From the NCBI GenBank assembly GCA_927797885.1, contig OV696605.1, positions 1,773,157-1,837,156 of the forward strand: a stretch of DNA of 64,000 nucleotides, in the 5' to 3' direction. Of this stretch, positions 52,494 through 61,151 are shown piece by piece. This DNA comes from Gloeomargaritales cyanobacterium VI4D9 (GTDB lineage: Bacteria; Cyanobacteriota; Cyanobacteriia; Gloeomargaritales; Gloeomargaritaceae). Under the pieces are notes generated by a model. It saw only the letters and a list, made by a program, of their open reading frames with translations, did no database searches and had not been told where the DNA came from. Every line of letters begins with the position of its first letter. Within the stretch, counting starts at the first letter, position 1. A program made the position numbers and the translations under genes.

Positions 52494-53795
52494 ATGGGGC
52501 TGATTCTGGCGGGGGAACGGAGCGGGGTCGGCAAAACGACTATTACATTAGCCTTACTGGCGGCATTGGTTGCCTGGGGGGAACGGGTGCAATCCTTTAA
52601 GGTGGGGCCGGATTACCTTGACCCGCAGTGGCATCGCTGGGTGACGGGGCGGCCTTGTCCCAATTTGGATACGGTACTCACGTCGTGCGAATATGTGCAG
52701 AACTGCTATGCCTACTACACGCATGAAATGACCTACGCCCTGGTGGAAGGGGTGATGGGGTTGTTGGACGGCCCCAATAGTACGGCAGACGTGGCGAAGC
52801 TGTTGGGTTTGCCGGTGGTGTTGGTGGTGGATTGCGGGCGGTTGGCGGGTTCGGTGGCGGCCTTGGTGCAGGGCTATGCCCGGTTTGACCCCCAGGTGCG
52901 GGTGGTGGGGGTGATTTTGAATCGGGTGGCCAGTGACCGGCACAGCGAACTCCTGCGGGCGGCGCTGGCTCCCTTGGGCATCCCAGTGGTGGGGGAATGT
53001 CGGCGGCAGGCGGAATTGCACTACCCGGAACGGCATCTGGGCTTAATCCCACCAGCGGAACGGGGGGATTTGCGTGAGTGGCGGGAGCGATTGACGACCC
53101 TGGGGTGTAACGGTTTTGCCTGGGATGTCCTGCGGCCGTTATTACAGGTGCAGTCCGGGGGTCAGCCGGTTCCCCCCTGGTCGCCCCTGCGGATTCTCCA
53201 ACCTGTCACTATTGCCGTCGCCTGGGATGAGGCGTTTTGTTTTTATTACGATGACCAGCTAGCGCTGTTGCGGTGCGCCGGGGTGGAATTGTCCTTCTGG
53301 AGTCCCCTGCGGGATGGGTCTTTGCCACCGGAAGTTGGGGGGTTGATCCTGGGGGGGGGCTACCCGGAACTGTGGGCGGCGGCTTTGAGTGAACGGCAAG
53401 AAATGTTACAGAATCTACGCCAGCGTATTGCCAAGGGGTTGCCGGTCTATGCGGAATGTGGCGGGTTGATGTTTTTGGGTGAAACCTTGATTACCGCCGA
53501 TGGCAAACCCTGGCCGCTGGTGGGGGCACTGCCAGTAATAACCCGGATGACCCAACGGTTGACCCTGGGTTATCGGCAAGTCGTGGCAACGCAGGATACC
53601 TGTTTTGTCCAGCGAGGGCAGGCGTTCACCGGACACGAATTTCATTATTCTCAAGTGGTTCATGGGGAACCCCAGCCCATCTATGCCCAGGCGCAGGTGC
53701 ATGGCTCCTATATTCACTGCCATTGGGGGAGCCACCCGACCCAGGTGCAACGGTTTTTAGCCAGCGTCCAACAGGCGGCGGCGCAGGTGGTCTAG
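52494..53795 (+). CDS. cobB: Cobyrinic acid a,c-diamide synthase
   Basis: 433 aa from ATG 52494; a longer in-frame reading into sixA is not the gene. The P-loop is GERSGVGKTT, then FKVGPDYLDPQWH; the C-terminal type-1 glutamine amidotransferase half has YAECGGLMFLG with the catalytic Cys. It uses ATP and glutamine to amidate cobyrinate in (pseudo)cobalamin synthesis. Its last 39 bp overlap the convergent cinA gene. Confidence 0.94.
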   Translation: MGLILAGERSGVGKTTITLALLAALVAWGERVQSFKVGPDYLDPQWHRWVTGRPCPNLDTVLTSCEYVQNCYAYYTHEMTYALVEGVMGLLDGPNSTADVAKLLGLPVVLVVDCGRLAGSVAALVQGYARFDPQVRVVGVILNRVASDRHSELLRAALAPLGIPVVGECRRQAELHYPERHLGLIPPAERGDLREWRERLTTLGCNGFAWDVLRPLLQVQSGGQPVPPWSPLRILQPVTIAVAWDEAFCFYYDDQLALLRCAGVELSFWSPLRDGSLPPEVGGLILGGGYPELWAAALSERQEMLQNLRQRIAKGLPVYAECGGLMFLGETLITADGKPWPLVGALPVITRMTQRLTLGYRQVVATQDTCFVQRGQAFTGHEFHYSQVVHGEPQPIYAQAQVHGSYIHCHWGSHPTQVQRFLASVQQAAAQVV

Positions 53796-55010
53796 GGCTT
53801 GACAGGCACTCAGATGGCGAATCCATTCCCGGCCCCGCTCCGGGCTAAACCGATGTTCCCAAGCCGTCACCGTGTCATCCGCCCCCGCCAGCCCCACGTA
53901 CACTAGCCCCACGGGTTTGGCCTCGCTCCCGCCCCCTGGCCCGGCGATCCCCGTAATGCTCACGCCCCAGGTACTCCCCAGCCGTTCCCGCACCCCCACC
54001 GCCATCGCCTGAGCCACCGCCGCACTCACCGCCCCCTGGGTGGCTAACAATTCCCCTGGCACACCCAATAACTTTTCCTTAACCGCATTGGCATAGCTCA
54101 CCACCCCGCCCTGGAAATAGGCGGAACTGCCCGGCACTTCGGTAATCATTGCCCCCAGCAACCCACCAGTACAGGATTCGGCCACCGCCAAGGTTTCCCC
54201 CCGCCGTTGCAGCCATTGCCCCACCACCCCGGCCAGGGAATCCTCATCCACCCCGTAGCAATCCGCCCCCGTCCTGGCTCGCAATTGCGCTTCCACCGGG
54301 GCAATCAACGCCCAAGCCGTCGCCTCATCCGCCGCCCGGGCCGTGACCCGCAACCGGGTTTCCCCCTTACCCGCATAGGGAGCGACCGTAGGATTAGCAA
54401 GGGCGAAAAAATCCTGTACTTTTTCCGCCAAAGCCGCCTCGGAAATTCCCCAAAACCGGAGATTCCGGCTGACAATCACCCCCGTCACCCACCCCTGCGC
54501 CCGCAGGTAGGGCACCGCCGTTTCCCGCCACATGGCCTGCAATTCGCTTGGCACCCCCGGAAAAGTCATGAAGGTCAAATTCCGGCGGGGCGACCAAATC
54601 ATCCCCGGTGCCGTGCCTTTAGGGTTAGGGAGAACGACAGCGCCTTGGGGCAAAAACGCCTGTTTGCGGTTATTTTCCGGCGTGGGCAACCCCCGGCGGG
54701 CGTATTTCGCTTGAATATCGGCAAAAATCTCCGGGTGTTCCACCAAGGGCGTTTGGAAATAGCGGGCAATCGCCTCAGTCGTCAGGTCATCCGGGGTCGG
54801 CCCTAGCCCGCCTGTGCACAGAATCAGTTGGGAACGCCGGGTCGCCTGCGCCAACACCTGATGGATGCGTTCCATATTGTCCCCCACCACCGTCTGAAAA
54901 TGGTGGCTGATGCCCAAAACGGCCAACTCCTGCGCCAAAAACTGGGCATTAGTATTGGTAATTTCTCCCAATAGCAATTCCGTGCCAATCGCAATAATTT
55001 CGGCAGTCAT
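53757..55010 (-). CDS. cinA: CinA-family protein / NMN amidohydrolase
   Basis: 417 aa, the full two-domain form. The N-terminal MoaB-like domain has IGTELLLGEITNTNAQFL and TGGLGPTPDDLTTEAIA. The C-terminal nicotinamide-nucleotide amidase domain has AESCTGGLLGAMITEVPGSS and GIAGPGGGS. It deamidates NMN to recycle NAD. Its 3' end overlaps cobB on the other strand. Confidence 0.94.
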   Translation of the reverse strand: MTAEIIAIGTELLLGEITNTNAQFLAQELAVLGISHHFQTVVGDNMERIHQVLAQATRRSQLILCTGGLGPTPDDLTTEAIARYFQTPLVEHPEIFADIQAKYARRGLPTPENNRKQAFLPQGAVVLPNPKGTAPGMIWSPRRNLTFMTFPGVPSELQAMWRETAVPYLRAQGWVTGVIVSRNLRFWGISEAALAEKVQDFFALANPTVAPYAGKGETRLRVTARAADEATAWALIAPVEAQLRARTGADCYGVDEDSLAGVVGQWLQRRGETLAVAESCTGGLLGAMITEVPGSSAYFQGGVVSYANAVKEKLLGVPGELLATQGAVSAAVAQAMAVGVRERLGSTWGVSITGIAGPGGGSEAKPVGLVYVGLAGADDTVTAWEHRFSPERGREWIRHLSACQALDHLRRRLLDAG

Positions 55011-55060
55011 CGGCGACTTCCAGACAGCAGTGCTAATGTACCATAAGCCAGGGGATTGAC

Positions 55061-55405
55061 TTAACTTTTCGCCTTACATTCCAGGGGAGTCATGCGTCCG
55101 ATAGTCACCGTCAGGTGTTCCCCTTTACCACTAATCGTTGTACTTTTATTACGATTGCTGTACCGAAATCCCGAAGCCGCCGGTTCCTGTTGGAGTGCGA
55201 TGGTCTCCCCATTGCGGCTCAGAATTGCCTTCTCTTGGTTGGGCAAAAAACGTACTGATAGGGACTCGCCGCCCGTACAGGTAAAAGCTACCTCCTTTCC
55301 AGAAGCATTATTGTTGGTCAAGGTAGTGGTGCATCCAACGCTCCCAATCGCCACCCCCGTCACCAGCCAGAAAACTTTCAAAGCCTTCCCCCTCCAAACA
55401 ATCAT
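55061..55405 (-). CDS. MliC-like lysozyme-inhibitor lipoprotein
   Basis: 114 aa. A hydrophobic N-terminus leads to GSVGC, a probable lipoprotein cysteine at residue 25, with an unusual Ser at -3. The mature part fits the MliC fold: FTCTGGESLSVRFLP, SGFRYSNRNKSTTISGKGEH (part), and a last Cys (PLECKAKS) that should pair with the first. MliC proteins bind and inhibit C-type lysozymes of animals. One in a cyanobacterium suggests protection from grazers or muramidases, by inference. Confidence 0.7.
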   Translation of the reverse strand: MIVWRGKALKVFWLVTGVAIGSVGCTTTLTNNNASGKEVAFTCTGGESLSVRFLPNQEKAILSRNGETIALQQEPAASGFRYSNRNKSTTISGKGEHLTVTIGRMTPLECKAKS

Positions 55406-55425
55406 TTCTCAGCTTAACAAATCAA

Positions 55426-55546
55426 GGGCACCTCTATTAATTCATGACTATTGAGAATGACCCCTAGGTTATTGATAATTGCCAACGAGAGAATCGGGCT
55501 TCCGAGTCTGTCATGTAAGTACAAAAATCAATAGATAGAGGTTTCC
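55426..55546 (+). repeat. Tandem element, first unit
   Basis: 121 bp, from GGGCACCTCTATTAA to ATAGAGGTTTCC. Inverted ends are of family-B type, but the interior (GTTATTGATAATTGCCAACG, then CTTCCGAGTCTG) is different from the GC-core elements. The second unit lies 4 bp downstream. Confidence 0.7.
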
Positions 55547-55550
55547 TCAA

Positions 55551-55671
55551 GGGTGTCTCTATTAATTCATGGCTCTTGGGAATAACCCCGACGTTATTGA
55601 TAATTGCCAACAAGAGAATGGGGCTTCCGAGCCTGCCGTGTAAGTACAAAAATCAGTAATATAGAGCGCCC
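55551..55671 (+). repeat. Tandem element, second unit
   Basis: 121 bp, from GGGTGTCTCTATTAA to ATATAGAGCGCCC. The interior matches the first unit at nearly all positions (GTTATTGATAATTGCCAACA, CTTCCGAGCCTG, GTAAGTACAAAAATCA). A 121-bp repeat with its own inverted ends implies tandem insertion or duplication. Confidence 0.7.
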
Positions 55672-55675
55672 TAAA

Positions 55676-55778
55676 TATAGCAATCCTAAATGAAAATGGA
55701 ATAAGGGTTGCAGGGGCACCGCCCCCGTCCTTGGTTCTGGGAAATTTTTGTTGGTTAATCAAATAGGATTGCTATATT
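55676..55778 (+). repeat. Family A miniature element, best-preserved copy
   Basis: 103 bp. Perfect 13-bp inverted ends TATAGCAATCCTA (55676-55688) and TAGGATTGCTATA (55766-55778). The interior has GTTGCAGGGGCACCGCCCCC and TCCTTGGTTCTGGGAAATTT. It is non-coding and sits 4 bp after the tandem family-B-ended units. Confidence 0.85.
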
Positions 55779-55914
55779 CCTATCAAACTGATTGAAATGA
55801 TGTGGTCAGCCTTAAGGAATTTTCTTCGACAGTTTCATGATTCACCAGTACAAAATATACATTCAATCATCGAAGTATCTTTGTTGTTAATCCTTCCTCT
55901 TTTGCAAGTTACCG

Positions 55915-56028
55915 TCTATTTATCAATTAAAGGATGCAAAAAGCCTCGATTATCCTAAAGGCTTACCGTGATTGACCTACGGCAAGCGGGGTTCAACTGT
56001 ATCCCATAACCACTCAAAAGACTGTAGT
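55915..56028 (-). repeat. R3 dispersed repeat, inverted copy
   Basis: Read on the minus strand it runs from ACAGTCTTTTGAGTGG to TTAATTGATAAATAGACGG, matching 11257-11365. The internal hairpin is better here: AAGCCT-(12 nt)-AGGCTT followed by T residues, like a transcription terminator. Confidence 0.65.
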
Positions 56029-56218
56029 TTGCTAAAGGTTGTTATTGTACCCTGTAATAAAAGAAAAGACTGTAATATCCATCCATTGATAGGACATAAG
56101 TTAGGATATGGGCATTCCAGCGAGATAATTTTCTGGCAGTGTCAATAAACAGCGGCGTTCTAATAGGTTCTAACAAGTCCTAGAATTGTTGATACTCAAA
56201 CCATAGCAAGGGGTAAAA

Positions 56219-57244
56219 ATGTCTGAACGGCAACGTTGGTATCGGCACTTAAGTCAGATATTCACCCCTCGACCGACCAGCCCGCAGAACCTCGAGGATT
56301 TAGAGCAATTACGGCAAATCCAGATGAACTTATATGCGGAATCCCAGTTGGATACGCCCTACCTGGTCATGGTGGTGGGTTCCTGCATCATTGCCACCTT
56401 GGGTTTGCTCGCCAACAGTGCCGCTGTGATTATTGGGGCGATGATCGTGGCTCCTTTGATGATGCCGATTCGGGGGTTGGCCTTTGGGGCACTCATCGGC
56501 GATCTGACCCTATTCCGGCGGGCTTTCCTGTCGGTGGGGGTGGGGGCGGGGGTGGCGATCCTGCTGTCCTGTGGGTTGGGACTGATGGCGGGATTATCTA
56601 CATTTGGGAGTGAAATTTTGGCTCGCTCGACCCCCAATTTACTGGATTTAGGGATTGCGATTGCGGCGGGAGCCATTTGCGGGTATGCGTTGGTGGAACC
56701 CAAGGTGTCGGCGACGTTGCCGGGGACGGCGATTGCGGTGGCGTTGATGCCGCCCGTGTGTGTGGTGGGGTTGGGGTTGTCCCAGGGGAATTGGGTTCTC
56801 AGTTGGGGCGCATTTTTGCTGTTTTTGACCAATTTTCTGGGAATTGCCCTAGCCTGTATGGTGGCTTTTATTTTGGCGGGCTATGCCCATTGGAAAAAAG
56901 CTAGGGGCGTTTTGGCCGTGGGGACACTGTTGACGAGTACATTGGTGATCCCCCTCGGTATTAGTTTTGTGGAACTTACTCGCCAAAATCGCTTGGAAGC
57001 CAATCTCCGCCAAGCCCTTCTGAGCGGCACCATTACTTTTCAACGGGTGGAATTAATCCGCACCCATACCAATTGGCAGATGCATCCCCCGGAGACGCGC
57101 CTGACGGTGCGGGCACAGGAACCCATTACCCCCCGCCAAGTGAGGCTACTCGAAAAGTTTTTAGAACGCCGCATGGGACAAAAATTCACCCTGGTTTTTG
57201 ATGTCAATCCCATTCAAGAAGTGCGTGCCAATGATACACCCTAG
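56219..57244 (+). CDS. DUF389 (TIGR00341-type) membrane protein
   Basis: 341 aa. After a 40-residue N-terminus come six spans with the family motifs NSAAVIIGAMIVAPLMMPI and LPGTAIAVALMPPVCVVG. A cytoplasmic C-terminal domain of about 90 residues follows. The family has no settled function. It is flanked by repeat DNA on both sides; no operon partner is seen. Confidence 0.86.
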   Translation: MSERQRWYRHLSQIFTPRPTSPQNLEDLEQLRQIQMNLYAESQLDTPYLVMVVGSCIIATLGLLANSAAVIIGAMIVAPLMMPIRGLAFGALIGDLTLFRRAFLSVGVGAGVAILLSCGLGLMAGLSTFGSEILARSTPNLLDLGIAIAAGAICGYALVEPKVSATLPGTAIAVALMPPVCVVGLGLSQGNWVLSWGAFLLFLTNFLGIALACMVAFILAGYAHWKKARGVLAVGTLLTSTLVIPLGISFVELTRQNRLEANLRQALLSGTITFQRVELIRTHTNWQMHPPETRLTVRAQEPITPRQVRLLEKFLERRMGQKFTLVFDVNPIQEVRANDTP

Positions 57245-57676
57245 ATGCTGGGTACCCTGGAACCAATGCCCCTGAATTAACCAGGATTGCCGGTAAAATA
57301 TAGTGGGACACCCTGATGACACTCACCTATCCTACTTGATTAAGGTGAGCTTCCATGTCCTAGGCATACAGGAATTTCCCAGAACCAAGGACAGGGGCGG
57401 TGCCCCTGCAACCCCTATGCCATTCTCATTTGTTACACTGCAACCCCGCTTGGTAACCCAGTAGCACCCTGGAACTCCTTTTCACAATTCGCCCAGGATT
57501 GTTATATTAAGATGTTAGGATGACCACTTACCAATCCTGTGGGATTGCCATGGGTTGAATCCAGTAGGTTAGCAAATCTAATGAGTTATAAAAGAAAATC
57601 CTATGGAAAATGGGTTGATATTTACCGGGATTCTGTTTAATTTTAGGATAGGTACACCCCTATGAGGTACACTGCA
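57245..57676. other. Intergenic region with a family-A repeat, upstream of the CP12-like gene
   Basis: 432 bp without a gene. A family-A copy lies at 57330-57437. The AT-rich end (57560-57660) should hold the promoter of the CP12-like gene; I identified no specific CO2-regulator site. Confidence 0.4.
57330..57437 (-). repeat. Family A miniature element, degraded ends
   Basis: Read on the minus strand. It keeps TCCTACTTGATTAAGGTGAG, CTAGGCATACAGGAATTTCC and the core CAGGGGCGGTGCCCCTGCAA, then CCATTCTCATTTGT. Neither terminal TATAGCAATCC is preserved in full. It is the long variant of the family. Confidence 0.6.
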
Positions 57677-57958
57677 ATGTCGCAAATTTTAACCGCTCTA
57701 AATGTTGATTCCTATCCCAGCCAAGCGGATACCCACAGTGTCAGTCCCTTGCAAAATCGCCTTCGGGCTGCCCTGGAACACGCCCGGCGGGTGACCAGCA
57801 TGTATGGGCAGGATCGGATTGAAATTGCCCTCGCCTGGGAAATGGTGGAGGAGTTGGGAAAAGCCCAAAGATATGACCGTGCGCCCCGGCTAAGTAATTT
57901 TGAGTTGTACTGTCTGATGAATCCTGATGCTCCCGAATGTCGCATTTATGATCTGTAG
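57677..57958 (+). CDS. CP12-like protein lacking the N-terminal cysteine pair
   Basis: 93 aa from ATG 57677, which has GAGGT 8 nt upstream; ATG 57662 is possible. The core AWEMVEEL matches CP12 AWDxVEEL, and the end YCLMNPDAPECRIYD has the C-terminal disulfide cysteines. At the usual N-terminal pair, Thr and Ile replace Cys (RRVTSMYGQDRIEIALAWE). Canonical CP12 uses the N-terminal half to bind PRK and the C-terminal loop to bind GAPDH. This protein may keep only the latter, or be a regulator of another target. It lies 262 bp upstream of sbtA on the same strand. Confidence 0.8.
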   Translation: MSQILTALNVDSYPSQADTHSVSPLQNRLRAALEHARRVTSMYGQDRIEIALAWEMVEELGKAQRYDRAPRLSNFELYCLMNPDAPECRIYDL

Positions 57959-57963
57959 GAATC

Positions 57964-58155
57964 TTAATTCTCCATCTGATGTGGCGGGAAACCAATTTTA
58001 TCCATGAGTCTCAAGTTGGCCTGTGCTCTCCGGCTTACTAGCTCATAACTTTGTGGCAATGTGTAATTTTTTGTTGTTGGCATAATCAAAATGGGTTGTT
58101 GAAATGTGACCTTAGTCAAGGGGGTATTTCCCAGTTTTTGACTTTGCAAAGTCAT
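57964..58155 (-). CDS. Possible small protein between the CP12-like gene and sbtA
   Basis: 63 aa from ATG 58155, with AGGTGA 7 nt upstream. Sequence elements include KVTFQQPILIMPTTKNYTLP and RAQANLRLMDKIGFPPH. It is soluble and basic, with no recognised family. It ends 5 bp from the CP12-like stop and would be transcribed away from sbtA. It may be spurious; the good ribosome site is the main support. Confidence 0.4.
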   Translation of the reverse strand: MTLQSQKLGNTPLTKVTFQQPILIMPTTKNYTLPQSYELVSRRAQANLRLMDKIGFPPHQMEN

Positions 58156-58220
58156 AGTGTCATCACCTATTTGAGGTTTGTTAACTGCTGGATTTCCCAT
58201 TCAAGGAAAAGGAGGTAGTC

Positions 58221-59327
58221 GTGGGTTTTTGGTCTTCGTTTTTAGCCGATTTCGTGAAACAGTTACAGTCCCCAACCCTCAGTTTTTTGATTGGCGGGAT
58301 GGTTATTGCCGCCCTTGGTAGCCAGTTGGTTATTCCCGAGGCGATTTGTCAGATCATTGTCTTTATGTTGCTGATCAAAATCGGTCTGACTGGTGGTATG
58401 GCAATCCGCAATTCCAACCTGACAGAGATGGTCTTGCCGATGGCGTTTTCCATATTATTGGGTATTCTGATTGTCTTGATTGCCCGCTTTACGTTGGCGA
58501 GGTTGCCAAGGGTCAAGGTTGTGGATGCGCTGGCAACTGGGGGGTTGTTTGGGGCGGTGAGTGGCTCCACGATGGCGGCGGCCTTGGCGACTCTGGAAGA
58601 ACAAAAAATTCCCTACGAAGCGTGGGCTGGTGCTCTCTATCCGTTCATGGATATACCCGCTTTGGTTACGGCGATTGTGGTTGCTAATATTTACCTCAAT
58701 CAAAGGAAACGGCAGGCGGCATCGGAGGAGTATTTTAGTAAGGAGCCGGTTGCCGCAGGGGATTATCCCAGCACCCGGCGGGAGTATCTCAGTAAACAGC
58801 GGGGGATAGTGGATCATCGGGTGGAGATTTGGCCGATTATCAAGGAGAGCCTTCAGGGTCCTGCCCTATCGGCCATGTTGCTCGGCATTGCTCTTGGCCT
58901 GTTTGCCCAGCCGGAAAGCGTTTACAAAAATTTCTACGATCCCCTGTTCCGGGGTCTGCTTTCCATCCTGATGCTGGTGATGGGGATGGAGGCATGGTCA
59001 CGGGTTGGGGAGTTGCGGAAGGTAGCCCAATGGTATGTGGTGTATAGCCTAGTGGCACCGTTTGTGCACGGTTTGATTGCTTTTGGTCTGGGGATGGTTG
59101 CCCACTACCTGACGGGGTTCAGCCTGGGTGGGGTGGTGGTTTTGGCCGTCATTGCCGCTTCCAGTTCGGACATCTCTGGCCCCCCTACCTTGCGGGCAGG
59201 GATTCCATCGGCCAATCCCTCGGCGTACATCGGGGCTTCTACCGCCATTGGCACACCTGTTGCCATTAGCTTGTGTATCCCGTTCTTTCTGGGGCTGGCG
59301 CAGTCGCTTGGTGCAGGATCAAGCTAA
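58221..59327 (+). CDS. sbtA: Sodium-dependent bicarbonate transporter SbtA
   Basis: 368 aa from GTG 58221 with GGAGG 5 nt upstream. Ten spans in two inverted halves are predicted; the family motifs GGLFGAVSGSTMAAALATLEE (part GAVSGSTMAAALATLE) and VLAVIAASSSDISGPPTLRA (20 residues) mark the substrate site. It takes up HCO3- with Na+ at high affinity as part of the CO2-concentrating mechanism. The PII-like regulator sbtB follows 52 bp downstream. Confidence 0.97.
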   Translation: MGFWSSFLADFVKQLQSPTLSFLIGGMVIAALGSQLVIPEAICQIIVFMLLIKIGLTGGMAIRNSNLTEMVLPMAFSILLGILIVLIARFTLARLPRVKVVDALATGGLFGAVSGSTMAAALATLEEQKIPYEAWAGALYPFMDIPALVTAIVVANIYLNQRKRQAASEEYFSKEPVAAGDYPSTRREYLSKQRGIVDHRVEIWPIIKESLQGPALSAMLLGIALGLFAQPESVYKNFYDPLFRGLLSILMLVMGMEAWSRVGELRKVAQWYVVYSLVAPFVHGLIAFGLGMVAHYLTGFSLGGVVVLAVIAASSSDISGPPTLRAGIPSANPSAYIGASTAIGTPVAISLCIPFFLGLAQSLGAGSS

Positions 59328-59355
59328 GGTTAGAAAAGCCGCACATATCCTGTAA

Positions 59356-59712
<357 letters not shown>

Positions 59713-59736
59713 ATCAACGCAACACGAACGATGCAG

Positions 59737-59761
59737 GCCGGGTTCATAACCCCGGCTTTTT
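59737..59761 (+). terminator. Rho-independent terminator of sbtA-sbtB
   Basis: GCCGGGTT (59737-59744) pairs with AACCCCGGC (59748-59756) with one bulged C; loop CAT. Five T residues follow. It begins 25 bp after the sbtB stop. Confidence 0.8.
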
Positions 59762-59819
59762 GGTCTTTGCCACATGGTGTCCTGAATAACTTCCGAGTAC
59801 CTGTATTTATTCAAAATAT

Positions 59820-59945
59820 GGCCATCACACCTGAACTTATTAGAACCAACGAAAAATCTCATCCTCGGAATGCCCATCTTTCCCAGAACCAAGGGCGGGG
59901 GGTGCCCCCCTACGACCGCTAATTTCTCATTTATAGAGGTTCCCC
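59820..59945 (+). repeat. Family B miniature element, diverged left end
   Basis: 126 bp aligned with 11376-11495: AACCAACGAAAAATCTCATC, then CCCAGAACCAAGGGCGGGG, TGCCCCCCTACGACCGCTAA and the end TTATAGAGGTTCCCC. The left end is mutated (GGCCATCACACC). Confidence 0.6.
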
Positions 59946-59963
59946 TAAGTAAAAATTTTATAC

Positions 59964-60042
59964 TTTATAGTCATTCTGTTTTAGAATGCGACACTTTTTA
60001 GGTGAAGGCGAATGTTGCAAACTTGTTTGAAATGACTATAAA
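59964..60042 (+). repeat. Family C miniature inverted-repeat element
   Basis: 79 bp with perfect 12-bp inverted ends TTTATAGTCATT and AATGACTATAAA. The interior TTTTAGAATGCGAC and GTTGCAAACTTGTTTG continues the partial symmetry. It is followed by a fragment of the A/B core (GGGTCGCAGGGCGTAGCCCC at about 60056-60075). Confidence 0.65.
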
Positions 60043-60155
60043 AAATAAAAATCAAGGGTCGCAGGGCGTAGCCCCGTTTTGGTTTTGATTAGTTTTGTTA
60101 TTCACGGGAATCTTCTGGGATTACTATAGTAGCTAAGCAGTTGTGATGAAACTTT

Positions 60156-61040
60156 ATGGGACAGGTCACGGTGGGTTTGGTGCAAATGGTGTGCGACCCC
60201 GACCCCCAGGTAAATGACCAACGGGCAGTGGCGGGTATTCGGCAGGCGGTCAGCCAGGGGGCACAGATCGTCTGTTTGCCGGAATTATTTCGCACCCGCT
60301 ATTTTTGTCAGACGGAAGATTATTCTGCTTTTGATCTAGCAGAACCCATCCCTGGTCACAGTACGGAATTATTACAAAAGCTGGCGACGGAATTGGATAT
60401 TGTGATGATTGCCAGTTTGTTTGAAAAGCGGGCGGAGGGCATTTATCACAATACGGCGGTGGTGTTGGATGGGCGCAAGGGTTATCTGGGCAAATACCGC
60501 AAGATGCACATTCCCGATGACCCTTTGTACTATGAAAAATTTTATTTTACCCCCGGTGATCTCCATTATCAGGTGTTCGACAGTAGCTATGCACGGGTGG
60601 GAACCTTGGTGTGTTGGGATCAGTGGTACCCGGAGGCAGCGCGGTTGACGGCCATGCGGGGGGCGCAGATTTTGTTTTATCCGACGGCGATTGGTTGGCA
60701 TCCCTGGGAGAAGCGGGAGCGGGGGCAAGCCCAATGGGAGGCGTGGGAAATCATCCAACGGAGCCATGCCATTGCCAATGGGTGTTTTGTGGTGGCGGTG
60801 AATCGGGCGGGTTGGGAGCCTACCCCTGGGGCGGCGGGGGGGATTGAGTTTTGGGGGCAGAGTTTTGTATCGGGGCCGGATGGGCAGGTGTTGGTGCGGG
60901 GGCCGGTGGACGAGGCGGCGGTACTGACGGCGACGTTAGATTTAGCAGCAATTGAACCCCAACGCCAGGGGTGGCCCTTTTGGCGGGACCGGCGCATTGA
61001 CAGTTATCAGGATTTGACCCAGCGGTTTATTGACCCCTGA
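60156..61040 (+). CDS. aguB: N-carbamoylputrescine amidase
   Basis: 294 aa nitrilase-fold enzyme. The catalytic triad is Glu43 (LPELFRTRYF), Lys116 (GKYRKMHIPDDP) and Cys153 (LVCWDQWYPEAA). AIGWHP with WEKRERGQ and NRAGWEP are typical of AguB. It cuts N-carbamoylputrescine to putrescine, CO2 and ammonia in the arginine-agmatine route to polyamines. agmatine deiminase (aguA) is not in the window. Confidence 0.93.
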   Translation: MGQVTVGLVQMVCDPDPQVNDQRAVAGIRQAVSQGAQIVCLPELFRTRYFCQTEDYSAFDLAEPIPGHSTELLQKLATELDIVMIASLFEKRAEGIYHNTAVVLDGRKGYLGKYRKMHIPDDPLYYEKFYFTPGDLHYQVFDSSYARVGTLVCWDQWYPEAARLTAMRGAQILFYPTAIGWHPWEKRERGQAQWEAWEIIQRSHAIANGCFVVAVNRAGWEPTPGAAGGIEFWGQSFVSGPDGQVLVRGPVDEAAVLTATLDLAAIEPQRQGWPFWRDRRIDSYQDLTQRFIDP

Positions 61041-61151
61041 TCGCCCCACCAATCCCGAAATTCTTGGGGAGAAATCCCGCATCAGGGTAATTCCCCGTTT
61101 ACAATCACAGATCGTATCTATCTATTGTGTGCCAGTGGCGCAGGGTTGGGC

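Larger units (their letters stand above)
55406..56218. other. Repeat-dense gap between the MliC-like gene and the DUF389 gene
   Basis: 813 bp with no gene. It contains two tandem family-B-ended elements, a family-A element and an R3 repeat, listed separately. A fragment at about 56105-56160 (GGGCATTCCAGCGAGATAAT) resembles the right half of family B. The remainder is AT-rich. Confidence 0.55.

Noticed and set aside
55426-55671. CRISPR array, because of a direct repeat
   Set aside because: Only two 121-bp units, each with inverted ends, and no short regularly spaced repeats or cas genes; they are transposable-type elements.
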